From the NCBI GenBank assembly GCA_020847985.1, contig JADLBC010000047.1:1-52000 (forward strand): DNA of 52,000 nt, in the 5' to 3' direction. The notes under the pieces are model-generated. The model searched no databases, was not told the origin of the DNA, and saw only the letters and a list, made by a program, of their open reading frames with translations. Below are positions 24,216 through 32,025 of this stretch, in pieces. Every line of letters starts with the position of its first letter. Position 1 is the first letter of the stretch. Both the position numbers and the translations under genes were made by a program. This DNA comes from Dehalococcoidia bacterium (GTDB taxonomy: Bacteria; Chloroflexota; Dehalococcoidia; Tepidiformales; Tepidiformaceae).

Positions 24216-24731
24216 TCAATAGGGCAGCCCTTTGAGGCCGAAAAGGGTGCGGGCGTAGGAGGCGCGGCCGAGGTGGCCGTTGCCGTGGCCGATGAGCCCG
24301 TGCCCAATCGCTTCCATGCGCGGGATTTCTCCCCAGGGCCGCATTCTCTGGACGGTGGCGAGGTACTCCATGCTCATGCCTTCGATGCGCGGCACCACCG
24401 CCTTCGCGACCGCACGCGTGTAGGTGGCGAACTCGCGAGGTTCGGGGAAGCGCATGCTGTAGGCGTCGTTCGGGTCCATGCCCGTGCCCTGGTCGACCTT
24501 CGGCAGGCCCCAGCGTTCGTGGAAGCCATCGCGCAGCCAGACCGGCTGTTCGCGATCGAAGACGAAGTGGACGATGTTGTCGGTGGTGCGGACGGTGTGC
24601 CAGACGTCCCAGCCGATGGAGTTGGTGATGCCGCCGCGCGTATCGCACAGCTGGTCGTTGGTGAGGCCATCGACCGCCATGTCGCAGTACTGCAGCAGCC
24701 GCTCAATCAGCCGCCCGAGCTGGGCCGGCAT
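24216..24731 (-). CDS. DinB-family protein
   Basis: A 171-residue four-helix bundle like DinB/YfiT. It has IGWDVWHTVRTTDNIVHFV (helix 2 histidines) and HGLIGHGNGHLGRASYARTLFG in the C-terminal helix, providing putative metal ligands. ATG 24731 is preceded by GGAG at 6 bases. ATG 24749 (six residues longer) is an alternative with GAACTT 7 bases upstream. Probably a divalent-metal protein; thiol transferase or maleylpyruvate isomerase-like activity is possible but cannot be told. It is unrelated in detail to the DinB at 17755. Confidence 0.8.
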   Translation of the reverse strand: MPAQLGRLIERLLQYCDMAVDGLTNDQLCDTRGGITNSIGWDVWHTVRTTDNIVHFVFDREQPVWLRDGFHERWGLPKVDQGTGMDPNDAYSMRFPEPREFATYTRAVAKAVVPRIEGMSMEYLATVQRMRPWGEIPRMEAIGHGLIGHGNGHLGRASYARTLFGLKGLPY

Positions 24732-24758
24732 CGTTGGCTCCGCACCCATGCCGGGTAA

Positions 24759-25046
24759 GTTCCCGGTTTTCGGTTCCCAGGTCCCAGGGGTTACCCCGGG
24801 GGAGCCAGCCGCCCCTGGGTTTCCCCCGTCGTCCTCATTCCTCATTCCTCATTCCTCATTCCCAGGCAGTGCTGCGTGCTGAGTGCTGAATCGGCAACCC
24901 CGGGGGATGCATGCTCCCCAAACGGGGTAGCCCCGCCTTGAGCCTCGCGCCTCGAGCCTCGAGCCCCTCGTTCGTCGTTCGTCATTCCTCATTCCTCATT
25001 CCTCGTGCCTCATTCCTTTTCCCGTTCCTCTTTTCTCTTTTCTCTC
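24759..25046. repeat. Double composite element (A-core-E-F-core-B-G-E-C)
   Basis: Class A 24759-24786, GGGGTTACCCC, class E 24833-24862 (ATTCCTC), class F 24870-24892, GGCAACCCCGGGGG and GGGGTAGCCCC, class B 24937-24963, a GTTCGTC doublet at 24969-24982, class E 24983-25016 and class C 25018-25046. The last two overlap the 3' end of the cca reading frame. Confidence 0.94.
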
Positions 25047-26569
25047 ATCATCCCCCGGGCGATGCGGCGGGCGTGGTCCTGGTCGCCGGGGGCGAGGTCG
25101 CCATCGAGGACCATGGCGCTCAGGCGGTCTTTGAGGACGCGAATCCAGGGGCCGGGTTCGCGGTCGAACATGGCCACGAGGTCGTCGCCGCTGAGGGGGC
25201 TTTCGGCGCGCAGCGCGGCCGCATCCTCCGCCACGGCACGGCGGCAGGCGGCTTCGAGCGCGGCGTGGTAGCCCTCGTCGTCGTAGGTGTGGCTCGCGTT
25301 GTCGGCCCGCTTCAGCGCCAGGAGGTCTTCCCAGTGGCCGCCGAGCTTCGAAAGGAAGCGCCGCACGGAACGGCGGTCTTCCGGCTTCGGGCGGTCCATG
25401 TGCCGGCGCACGAGGAGCGTCACGAGGTGGACGTCCTTGCGCGCGATGCGCAGCCGATCGAGCAGCACCGGGACCATCTCCGCGCCGACCGCGTCGTGGC
25501 GGTAGAAGCCCCACTCGCCGTTCGTCTTCCGGTGGCGAACGTAGGGCTTGCCCAGGTCGTGGAGCAGCGCGGCCCACGTCCGCGCGCGCGCATCCGGCCC
25601 CTCCTTCGCCACCGCCTGCACCGTTGCGACCGTGTGGCCCCAGACATCGAACTGGTGGAAGGAGTTCTGTTCGCAGCCGACCATGGGCGCGAGCTCGGGG
25701 AGGATGATGGGCAGCGCGCCGACTTCGCGCACCAGCTCGAGACCATCGCCGGCCCAAGGCGCCTGCACGATCTTGTCGAGCTCGGTGGTGATGCGCTCCT
25801 GCGAGAGGGAGGCGAGCAGGGGCGCCGTCTCGCGCATGCCCGCGAGCGTGCCGGGCTCGATTTCGAACCCAAGCTGGGCGGCGAAACGGAGGCCGCGAAG
25901 GATGCGCAGGGGGTCCTCGCGAAAGCGCCGCGCGGGCTCGCCGACCGCCCGGATGATGCCCGCGGCGAGGTCTTCGCGCCCGCCGAAGAGGTCGAGGATG
26001 GCGCTGCCGGGGGTGGTGGCCTCGCGGGCGAGCGCGTTCACGGTGAAGTCGCGGCGGGCGAGGTCCTCTTCGATGGTGCTGCCGAAGGTGACATCCGGCC
26101 AGCGCGTGCCGCCCTCGTAGGAATCGCCGCGGAAGGTCGTGATCTCGGTCCAGCGGCCATCGAGCAGCACGCCGATGGTGCCGAAGCGCTTGCCGACGGT
26201 GACCAGCGGCACACCGAGGGAGCGGCCCACCTCCTCCACCTCGTCGGGGAGGGCGTCGGTGGCGAAATCCTCATCGTGGCCGCCGCGCGCCAGCAGTTCA
26301 TCGCGCAGCGCGCCGCCCACGGCCCACAACTGCCGCCCCCGCGCCCGGAACGCGGAAAAGAGTGCTGAGTGCTGAGTGCTGAGGGCTGAGTGAGTTCCCA
26401 GTTCCCGGTTCCCAGTTCCCAGCGAGTGCTGAGTGCTGAGTGCTGAGTCAGTTCCCGGTTCCCGGTTCCCGGTTCCCAGGGGATCAACCCCGCGCGGGGC
26501 GGCTGGCTCCCCCGGGGTTGCCCCACCTCGAGCCTCGCGCCTCGAGCCTCGAACCCCCTCATTCCTCAT
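25010..26569 (-). CDS. cca: CCA-adding enzyme/poly(A) polymerase family, both ends repeat-encoded
   Basis: A class II nucleotidyltransferase with HD domain. It adds or repairs the CCA end of tRNA, or is a poly(A) polymerase. Motifs: WAVGGALRDELL and HDEDFATD (metal aspartates), RRDFTVNALA, FREDPLRILRGLRFAAQLGF, then the HD motif LLHDLGKP. The conserved part begins about 26355. Upstream no ATG, GTG or TTG is usable until ATG 26569 inside a class E array, so about 70 residues would be repeat-encoded. The last 12 residues (REKRKEEREKE) come from a class C array. Nudix stop is 20 bases upstream, so translation may be coupled. The true start is uncertain; non-standard initiation closer to 26360 is possible. 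Confidence 0.85.
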   Translation of the reverse strand: MRNEGVRGSRREARGGATPGEPAAPRGVDPLGTGNREPGTDSALSTQHSLGTGNRELGTHSALSTQHSALFSAFRARGRQLWAVGGALRDELLARGGHDEDFATDALPDEVEEVGRSLGVPLVTVGKRFGTIGVLLDGRWTEITTFRGDSYEGGTRWPDVTFGSTIEEDLARRDFTVNALAREATTPGSAILDLFGGREDLAAGIIRAVGEPARRFREDPLRILRGLRFAAQLGFEIEPGTLAGMRETAPLLASLSQERITTELDKIVQAPWAGDGLELVREVGALPIILPELAPMVGCEQNSFHQFDVWGHTVATVQAVAKEGPDARARTWAALLHDLGKPYVRHRKTNGEWGFYRHDAVGAEMVPVLLDRLRIARKDVHLVTLLVRRHMDRPKPEDRRSVRRFLSKLGGHWEDLLALKRADNASHTYDDEGYHAALEAACRRAVAEDAAALRAESPLSGDDLVAMFDREPGPWIRVLKDRLSAMVLDGDLAPGDQDHARRIARGMMREKRKEEREKE

Positions 26570-26588
26570 TCCTCATCCCTCATCTCTC
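26360..26588. repeat. Composite element (F-A-F-A-core-B-E) overlapping the cca 5' end
   Basis: Class F 26361-26392, class A 26394-26421, class F 26424-26448, class A 26450-26479, GGGGATCAACCCC, GGCTGGCTCC, GGGGTTGCCCC, class B 26528-26554, class E 26558-26583. All of it is an open frame for cca on the minus strand. Confidence 0.95.
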
Positions 26589-27467
26589 TCAATGGAACAT
26601 CGCCTTGTAGGCGCCGCTGGTCACGAATGCCTCGAGGATGTGGCGGGCGTGGGGGGGCATGTCGAGGGCGGCGAATTCGGACGGGTGCCAGTAGGAGAAC
26701 GCCTGCCCTTCGCGCACGTCGATGTGCTCCTCCGGGATGTCGGCATCGATGTAGTAGACGTGCTCGACCTCCACGGTCGATTCGGGAAGGTCCTCGCGGT
26801 GGAACGAGCGGAAGAGCTTGAGTTCCTCCAGGAGGTGGCCGGTCTCTTCCTCGAACTCGCGCAGTGCCGCGGCGTCGGGGCTTTCGCCGTCGTCGATCAG
26901 GCCTCCCGGGAGCGACCACACACCGGGGTAGCGGTCGGGCGGGAGGTCGTCGTCGCGCAGCTGGAGGAGGATGCGGCCCCAGCGGTCGATTTCGAGGGTC
27001 GAGACCGACCGGCGATGCGGGCGTTTCCAGGCCAGCCAGCCGCGATACATCTCGCTCGCGAGGGCGGCTTCGAGAACGAAGCGGCCCCCCGGGTTCATGC
27101 GCAGCGCGCGCGCCTCGTCTTCGCTCCAGAAGCGGAAGTCGAGGCCCTCGTTCACCTGGATCGCGGCCGGGTCCACCTCGTCATCGGCGAGGAAGACGTG
27201 GAGGAGGCGGGGGCGCAGTTCCGGCCGGTCGCCGGGGGTGAAGGTGCGGAAGTGGCGCAGCCGGGTGAGCCGTACGCCCGTCTCCTCGGCGAATTCGCGG
27301 ACGGCCGTGTCCCGCGGCGATTCCTCGCCTTCGCGGCCGCCGCCGGGGATGGCCCAGCGTCCGTATCCCTCGGGGGGGATGTCGTCGTCGCGCTGCTGCA
27401 GGAGCACGCGCCCGTCGCGATCGAAGAGGACGACGGCGCTGCCCTCTTCGGGCGGTATCAGGGGCAT
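26589..27467 (-). CDS. Tandem Nudix hydrolase, 292 aa
   Basis: Two Nudix domains in one chain. The boxes are GGGREGEESPRDTAVREFAEETGV (N-terminal domain, about residues 45-70) and GGLIDDGESPDAAALREFEEETGH (C-terminal domain, about 190-215), each close to GX5EX7REUXEEXGU with the metal-binding glutamates present. Both have VLLQxRDDDxPP before the box. Members hydrolyse nucleoside diphosphates linked to other groups; substrate unknown. ATG 27467 lies six bases after TATGCT, so it is leaderless. It is followed within 20 bases by cca on the same strand. Confidence 0.92.
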   Translation of the reverse strand: MPLIPPEEGSAVVLFDRDGRVLLQQRDDDIPPEGYGRWAIPGGGREGEESPRDTAVREFAEETGVRLTRLRHFRTFTPGDRPELRPRLLHVFLADDEVDPAAIQVNEGLDFRFWSEDEARALRMNPGGRFVLEAALASEMYRGWLAWKRPHRRSVSTLEIDRWGRILLQLRDDDLPPDRYPGVWSLPGGLIDDGESPDAAALREFEEETGHLLEELKLFRSFHREDLPESTVEVEHVYYIDADIPEEHIDVREGQAFSYWHPSEFAALDMPPHARHILEAFVTSGAYKAMFH

Positions 27468-27473
27468 GGTCGA

Positions 27474-27479
27474 AGCATA
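27474..27479 (-). promoter_or_regulatory. -10 box of the Nudix-cca unit (leaderless)
   Basis: TATGCT on the minus strand, six bases before the ATG. Confidence 0.62.
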
Positions 27480-27482
27480 ACG

Positions 27483-27675
27483 GGAGAGAGGAGAGGACTG
27501 AGGAATGAGGAATGAGGGGGTTCGAGGCTCGAGGCTTGAGGCTCGAGGCGGGGGCAACCCCGGGGAGGAGAAAAGAGGAAAGAGGAAGGAGAAAAGGGGC
27601 CAACCCCCAGGGAGCCAGGCTCCCCCGGGACGGGAACTGACTCAGCACTCAGGACTCAGCACTCAGCACTCGCCC
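27483..27675. repeat. Composite element (E-B-core-C-core-F)
   Basis: Class E 27497-27517, class B (GGTTCGA, GGCTCGA, GGCTTGA) 27519-27550, GGGGGCAACCCC, class C purine array 27564-27596, a GGGAGCC/GGCTCCC hairpin, class F CTCAGCA/CTCAGGA 27641-27671. The F array holds the lacI-family stop codon. Confidence 0.93.
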
Positions 27676-28670
27676 GGAACAGGCCCCACCGAGCCGCGCC
27701 GGATGTAGCGCGAGTTGTTCTCCACGGCTTCGCCCGGCTCTTCGCCGCGCATCGCCGTGAGCAGCTTGCACACCGCTTCGCTGGAGAGCCCGCGGGCATC
27801 GAAGCTGACCACGTTGATGGGCGGGTCGTAGGCGTCGGCGAGTTCGGAGGTGGCGATGGAGACGACAGAGAGGTCCCGGGGAACCTTCATGCCCGCCTCG
27901 CGCGCGGCGATGAGCAACCCCGGCAGGAGCGCCGAGGCGCTGAGCACGGCCGTCGGGCGCCCCGGTGCGGCGAGCATCGCGGGGAGCTGTTCGGCGCACT
28001 GTTCGCGCGACACGAACGTCCAGGAGGCATCGGAGACGAAGGTCGCGCCCGCCGCGCGGATGCGGTCGCGCATCATCGAAAGGAGGTCGCGCTGGGTGCC
28101 GCCGAGGCCCTTGATGGTGAGGAAGGCGAGCCGCCGGTGGCCGTTTTCGAGGCAGTCATCGAGGCCGGCGAGCGTGGCGTGGGTGCTCACCGCGCGCACT
28201 TTCGCCCCCTCCCAGTCGGGCACACCCGGGAGGCTGACCACGGGGATGCCCTGCAGCACATCCGGGATCTCGGTATCGACGGGCAGTAGCGGGTTCAGGA
28301 CGACGCCATCGACACGCAGGGCGGCGAGCGTTTCGAGGTTGCGGCGTTCGCGCTCGGGGTCCATCGCCGAATCCATGACGATGAGGGTGTACCCGGCTTC
28401 GCGTGTGAGTTCCTGGACCTCGGGCACCATGGGGCCGTAGGTCGGGTTCGAAATGTCCGCGAGGACGAAGCCGATGATCCCGGAACGGCCGCGGCGCAGG
28501 TTTCGCGCGATCGGGCTCGGGCGGTAGCCGAGCTCCTTGATGGCCGCCTCCACGGCGTCGCGAATCACGGGGTGAACCGTCGCATCACCGTTCGTCACGC
28601 GTGAAACGGTTCCGGTGGCGACCTTTGCGCGGCGGGCAACGTCCTTAATGGTAGGGCGGGGATTCATCAC
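27663..28670 (-). CDS. LacI-family transcriptional regulator
   Basis: A 335-residue LacI/GalR repressor. The N-terminal HTH reads TIKDVARRAKVATGTVSRVTNG with the hinge helix SPIARNLRRGRSGIIG, then a periplasmic-binding-like effector domain (DISNPTYGPMVPEV, SLPGVPDW, GHRRLAFLTIKG). The effector is unknown. GTG 28670 lies exactly six bases after TACCTT; ATG 28667 is one codon later. The stop TGA lies in the class F array, which gives the last residues (PGEC). The gene is divergent from a glycosyltransferase gene, whose control is plausible. Confidence 0.93.
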   Translation of the reverse strand: MMNPRPTIKDVARRAKVATGTVSRVTNGDATVHPVIRDAVEAAIKELGYRPSPIARNLRRGRSGIIGFVLADISNPTYGPMVPEVQELTREAGYTLIVMDSAMDPERERRNLETLAALRVDGVVLNPLLPVDTEIPDVLQGIPVVSLPGVPDWEGAKVRAVSTHATLAGLDDCLENGHRRLAFLTIKGLGGTQRDLLSMMRDRIRAAGATFVSDASWTFVSREQCAEQLPAMLAAPGRPTAVLSASALLPGLLIAAREAGMKVPRDLSVVSIATSELADAYDPPINVVSFDARGLSSEAVCKLLTAMRGEEPGEAVENNSRYIRRGSVGPVPGEC

Positions 28671-28676
28671 ATGAAC

Positions 28677-28682
28677 AAGGTA
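28677..28682 (-). promoter_or_regulatory. -10 box of the lacI-family gene (leaderless GTG)
   Basis: TACCTT on the minus strand, six bases before GTG 28670. Confidence 0.5.
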
Positions 28683-28779
28683 GCCCGAATCGGCCTGTAA
28701 TACTAGCCCGTATGATAGAAAACCCTTGAACTCCGCCCCTAAATCTCCCCGGCGCGCGCACGAGCCACCGCGAACCGCC

Positions 28780-28785
28780 TATCCT
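28780..28785 (+). promoter_or_regulatory. -10 box of the glycosyltransferase gene
   Basis: TATCCT, five bases before ATG 28791. Confidence 0.5.
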
Positions 28786-28790
28786 GCCGC

Positions 28791-29789
28791 ATGCCCGGCC
28801 CCGCACCCACCGGCGAAACAGATACCCCGGCGCTCAGCGTCCTCGTGCTCAGCCACGACTACGAGCGCTACCTGGCGGCGTGCCTGGAGTCGGTGCTCGC
28901 GCAAACGTTCCCGTCGTTCGAGGTCATCGTGCTCGACGACGCCTCCGGCGATGGCTCCCTCGCCATCGCGCGGCGCTACGCCGCCGACCCACGCGTGCGC
29001 GTGGTGGCGCACGAGACCAACGAAGGGTTCGTGGCGACGCTGCGCGAGGGCACGGGGGTGCTTTCGCGGGGCGAGTTCCTCGTGATGGTCAGCGCCGACG
29101 ACCTCGTGCTCGAACCGGAAACCTTCGCCCGCCAGGTGGCCGCCCTGCGCGTGAACCCGGCGGTGACCGCGTGCATGACGGGCTTCGTGAAAGTCGGGCC
29201 GCGCGGCGAACGGATCGGCCGGCGGCGGCTGGTGACGCGGCCGCGCACCCTCAGCGGCGATTCGTTCGCACGCCGCGTGCTCACCAAACGGGAGTTCTCG
29301 GTGATGCATTCGGGTACGGTGATTCGCACCTCGGCCTACCACGCCGTGGGCGGCTACCGCAGCGACCTCACGAACTACGGCGACTTCGCCCTCTGGATGG
29401 CGCTTTCGCGCATGGGGCCGATCGCCCTGCTGGATTCAGCCTGCTACGGCTATCGCGTGCACGGCGCGCAGATGTCCGGGAGCCCGGAGCGGCGGCGGGC
29501 GGTGCTCCGCGAAGGCATCGCCGTGGTACGCGAAGAAGCTGCGATTGCCCGTGCCCGCGGCGCCCGCGTGTCCGATGTCCGGGCCCTGCGCGCGCGCGCC
29601 GCCGACCTCGCCCTCGCCGATGCCTTCGCCGGGCGGCGTTCGTTGGCCCTGCGGCGCTGCGGCGACGTGCTCGCAGAAGTACCCGCGGTCGCGCTCACCT
29701 CGGCGGGATGGTGGATGGCGGCCACGCGCGCGCTGATCGGCGGCCGCGCCTGGGCCGCGCTGGCACGCTTCGCCCCAAACCGGGACTGA
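28791..29789 (+). CDS. Family 2 glycosyltransferase
   Basis: A 332-residue inverting GT-A glycosyltransferase. Residues 14-110 carry SVLVLSHDYERYLAACLESVLAQTF, the first acidic pair LDDASGDGS (D49, D50), and the DxD-like VSADDLVLEP (D103/D104). There is no membrane span at the C-terminus, which is Ala/Arg-rich and helical. It probably transfers a sugar from a nucleotide donor to a cell-surface polymer. The substrates are unknown. No capsule or LPS cluster surrounds it. TATCCT precedes the ATG by 5 bases. Confidence 0.9.
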   Translation: MPGPAPTGETDTPALSVLVLSHDYERYLAACLESVLAQTFPSFEVIVLDDASGDGSLAIARRYAADPRVRVVAHETNEGFVATLREGTGVLSRGEFLVMVSADDLVLEPETFARQVAALRVNPAVTACMTGFVKVGPRGERIGRRRLVTRPRTLSGDSFARRVLTKREFSVMHSGTVIRTSAYHAVGGYRSDLTNYGDFALWMALSRMGPIALLDSACYGYRVHGAQMSGSPERRRAVLREGIAVVREEAAIARARGARVSDVRALRARAADLALADAFAGRRSLALRRCGDVLAEVPAVALTSAGWWMAATRALIGGRAWAALARFAPNRD

Positions 29790-29804
29790 GCAGGAATCCG
29801 GGAA

Positions 29805-30125
29805 TCAGCCGCCGGGCGCGGTGGGCAGCCAGCACGAGGAGAGCGGGTTCTTCAGCCGCGAGGCCGAATCACGCACCGGGCGAATTTCCGGCGTCGCGTG
29901 GCCGGGCGCGTGCGAACGGCGGATCGAGAAGATCTCGGCCCCCGCCCGTTCAATCGCGCGGATGAGCTGGGCAAGGCTCTGGGACGACTCCAGGTCGATG
30001 CTCGAATCGCTCACATCGACCGCCGTGGCCAGGCCGTCGCGCTTCAGCTGGGCGGCGAGGCCCACGGGCACGCGGTCGGTCTGGAAGGTGTAGGCGCTGG
30101 TGGCGAGAGCGGTTCGGTACTGCAT
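29805..30125 (-). CDS. Hypothetical protein, 106 aa
   Basis: Codon use is strongly G/C in third positions across the frame, so it is probably a real gene. ATG 30125 gives MQYRTALATSAYTFQTD. The open frame continues upstream for about 27 codons (…SNHIGIKNSRGNAI) with no normal start codon and no clear ribosome site, so the start is uncertain. Central part AELIRAIERAGAEIF-like helix (exact: SLAQLIRAIERAGAEIFS). No signal peptide or span. Lies downstream of the acyl-CoA dehydrogenase on the same strand, 250 bases away. Family not recognised. Confidence 0.6.
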   Translation of the reverse strand: MQYRTALATSAYTFQTDRVPVGLAAQLKRDGLATAVDVSDSSIDLESSQSLAQLIRAIERAGAEIFSIRRSHAPGHATPEIRPVRDSASRLKNPLSSCWLPTAPGG

Positions 30126-30259
30126 GATGGCGTTGCCCCGGGAGTTCTTGATCCCGATATGGTTGGAAACGGCCCCCGGGTGCCGCGCGAGAAGGGTGGG
30201 GGATCACCGATTTACGCCTTGTCCACCTTTACCGGCCCTGGGTGGACGGCCGCGCGTGG

Positions 30260-30310
30260 GAGTTCCCGGTTCCCAGTTCCCGGTTCCCAGGGGCTACCCC
30301 GGGGAGGCAG
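30260..30310. repeat. Class A array with core
   Basis: GTTCCCG/GTTCCCA units at 30261-30290 followed by GGGGCTACCCCGGGG. A single GGGGAACTGGGG word follows at 30319-30332. The rest of the 250-base gap between the two minus-strand genes shows no clear promoter or RNA. Confidence 0.85.
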
Positions 30311-30374
30311 ACACGTATGGGGGGAACTGGGGCCGGGCGGGAGAATGAGACCGGTCTCGGCCGGCTTCGTGCGC

Positions 30375-31607
30375 TTATGCCGGCGCGGGGCCGCCGATGC
30401 GGATGGGCAGGCCGAGCGCGCCCATGCCCAGCGTCTGCCGCAGCTCGTCCGTCTTCCATGCCATCACGTTGCCGCCCACCATGTCGCGAAAGATGCGCTC
30501 GAGCGGGCGGCTGCGAACGTAGGCATGGGCGCCGCAGACGCGCATCGCCCCCGCCGAAACCTCTTCGCTCATGCGCCGCAGGTGGTACACGGTGCGCACG
30601 ATCGTGCGGTTGTATTCGTGCACCGTGGGGAAGGGCAGGGCCGACCGGCGAACGGCGTCGTAGAGCACGGTGCGGCCGGTTTCGAGCCAGTGGTCGAGTT
30701 CGCCGATGCCCATCTGCGCCCACGGTTCGCCGCCGCGGAAGCCCGTCGTGCCAAAGACCGTGGAATCGCCGGCGATGAGGCCGTGGCGCTTGCCCACGTA
30801 CTCCAGGGTGAAATCCATCGCCGCCTGCGCGAGCCCGAGCCAGATCGCGCAGATGCCCAGCGCGCCGCGCGCGCCGCGCTGCCCCAGCGCCGGGTTCGCC
30901 GCCGCCGCCTGCTGGATGGCGCGAATGATCGGGATGGGCGCGACCATGGCGTCCGTTCGGGCGATGCGCACATTCTCGAAGGCGATGTCGTGGCTCGCCG
31001 TCGAGCGGTTCCCCATCGCGTCCCAGTTCTTGAGGATGGTCACGCCCGGGGCCGTCATATCCGGCAGCGCGAGCACGAGGTCGGGTTCGATGCCTTCGGG
31101 CCGCGCGATTGTGCCCGCCGCCATCACATACGAGGCGCCCTCGCTGTTCGAGGCGAACCCCACGGCGCCATTGATCACCAGGTCCGCGCCGTCCTCGGTT
31201 ACGCGCAGGCCGCTGCGCCGGTTGTCCAACTCACCCGTGGGGATGCTGACCGGGCCGCAGACGAAGGCCCCGTTGGCGGCGACATCGCGCAGCACCGCAT
31301 CGCGGCGCGGGAACGGGGGCAACCCCGCGAGCGCCTCGATGGCGAACAGGTGCATGTTCAGCGTGATCGCCGTCGAGCCATCGCCATACGCCAGCTCTTC
31401 GATGATGCGAACCTGCGTCTCGGCGCTCACCCCGAGCCCGCCAAGCTCCTTCGGCAGCCCCATCCCCGGGAGCTTGAGGTCACGCATCGCCTGCACATTT
31501 TCGGGGGCGAAGGTGCCATCGCGGTCGTGGGCGGCCGCACCCGCGGCAACGGGCCCCCGCGCCAATTCGCGGACGGCGGCGATGAGATCGGCTTCGGGGT
31601 CGGACAT
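30375..31607 (-). CDS. Acyl-CoA dehydrogenase family protein
   Basis: A 410-residue flavoprotein of the acyl-CoA dehydrogenase fold. It has GLPKELGGLGVS, ELAYGDGSTAITLNMH, the FAD region WDAMGNRSTASHDIAFENV, and late C-terminal helices RVCGAHAYVRSRPLERIFRDM. The catalytic Glu of typical dehydrogenases is not obvious in the C-terminal domain, so it may belong to the DszC/monooxygenase-like branch that uses reduced flavin. ATG 31607 has GGAGG at 8 bases. No electron-transfer flavoprotein gene is nearby. The exact substrate is unknown. Confidence 0.88.
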   Translation of the reverse strand: MSDPEADLIAAVRELARGPVAAGAAAHDRDGTFAPENVQAMRDLKLPGMGLPKELGGLGVSAETQVRIIEELAYGDGSTAITLNMHLFAIEALAGLPPFPRRDAVLRDVAANGAFVCGPVSIPTGELDNRRSGLRVTEDGADLVINGAVGFASNSEGASYVMAAGTIARPEGIEPDLVLALPDMTAPGVTILKNWDAMGNRSTASHDIAFENVRIARTDAMVAPIPIIRAIQQAAAANPALGQRGARGALGICAIWLGLAQAAMDFTLEYVGKRHGLIAGDSTVFGTTGFRGGEPWAQMGIGELDHWLETGRTVLYDAVRRSALPFPTVHEYNRTIVRTVYHLRRMSEEVSAGAMRVCGAHAYVRSRPLERIFRDMVGGNVMAWKTDELRQTLGMGALGLPIRIGGPAPA

Positions 31608-31758
31608 TGGGGGAGCCTCCGGCGGTGTGCAGCTTCGCGGGGACGGCTTCGAGGCTACCACACGCCCCCGGCCACGGCGGCAAGCGGCGATACGGTGGGC
31701 TGTCGCGGTCCGGTATCGTAGTGGTGAGCCGGCCTGCGACGGTGAAAGGAGCCCCGGG

Positions 31759-31986
31759 ATGACCTCGTTCACAGTGCTGGTCCACGACGCCGAGGAGGGC
31801 GGATTCTGGGCCGAGGTCCCCGAGCTGCCCGGCTGCGCATCCCAGGGCGAAAGCCTCGACGAATTGGAGCGCAACGTGATCGAGGCCATCAACGCCTGCC
31901 TCGAAGCACGCTCCGCCGAAGGTGTGCCGCTACCCGCCATCCGCAAGTGGGAACTTCCCTTTCCCGGGACAGCAACGCCGGCCTGA
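31759..31986 (+). CDS. HicB-like antitoxin-fold protein (orphan), 75 aa
   Basis: A 75-residue HicB-type partial RNase H fold: FTVLVHDAEEGGFWAEVPELPGCASQGESLDELERNV ends with a helix EAINACLEARSAEG. HicB proteins usually pair with HicA, an mRNA interferase; no HicA-like frame is on either side, so this is a solo HicB protein, possibly a housekeeping member. AAAGGAG lies seven bases before ATG 31759. A TATCGT box is about 40 bases upstream. Confidence 0.85.
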   Translation: MTSFTVLVHDAEEGGFWAEVPELPGCASQGESLDELERNVIEAINACLEARSAEGVPLPAIRKWELPFPGTATPA

Positions 31987-32013
31987 CCCCTCACCCTCGT
32001 TCGCGCGCCTCGC

Positions 32014-32019
32014 TACAAT
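32014..32019 (+). promoter_or_regulatory. -10 box of the CoA-ligase-like gene (leaderless GTG)
   Basis: TACAAT, six bases before GTG 32026. Confidence 0.6.
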
Positions 32020-32025
32020 CCCCGC

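Noticed and set aside
28683..28779. Operator palindrome for the LacI-family protein
   Set aside because: ATAC-N6-GTAT is present but too weak and short to call; no LacI-type CG-centred palindrome lies in the divergent gap.
31759..31986. Complete HicAB toxin-antitoxin pair
   Set aside because: No HicA-like frame of about 60 residues lies directly before or after the HicB-like gene.
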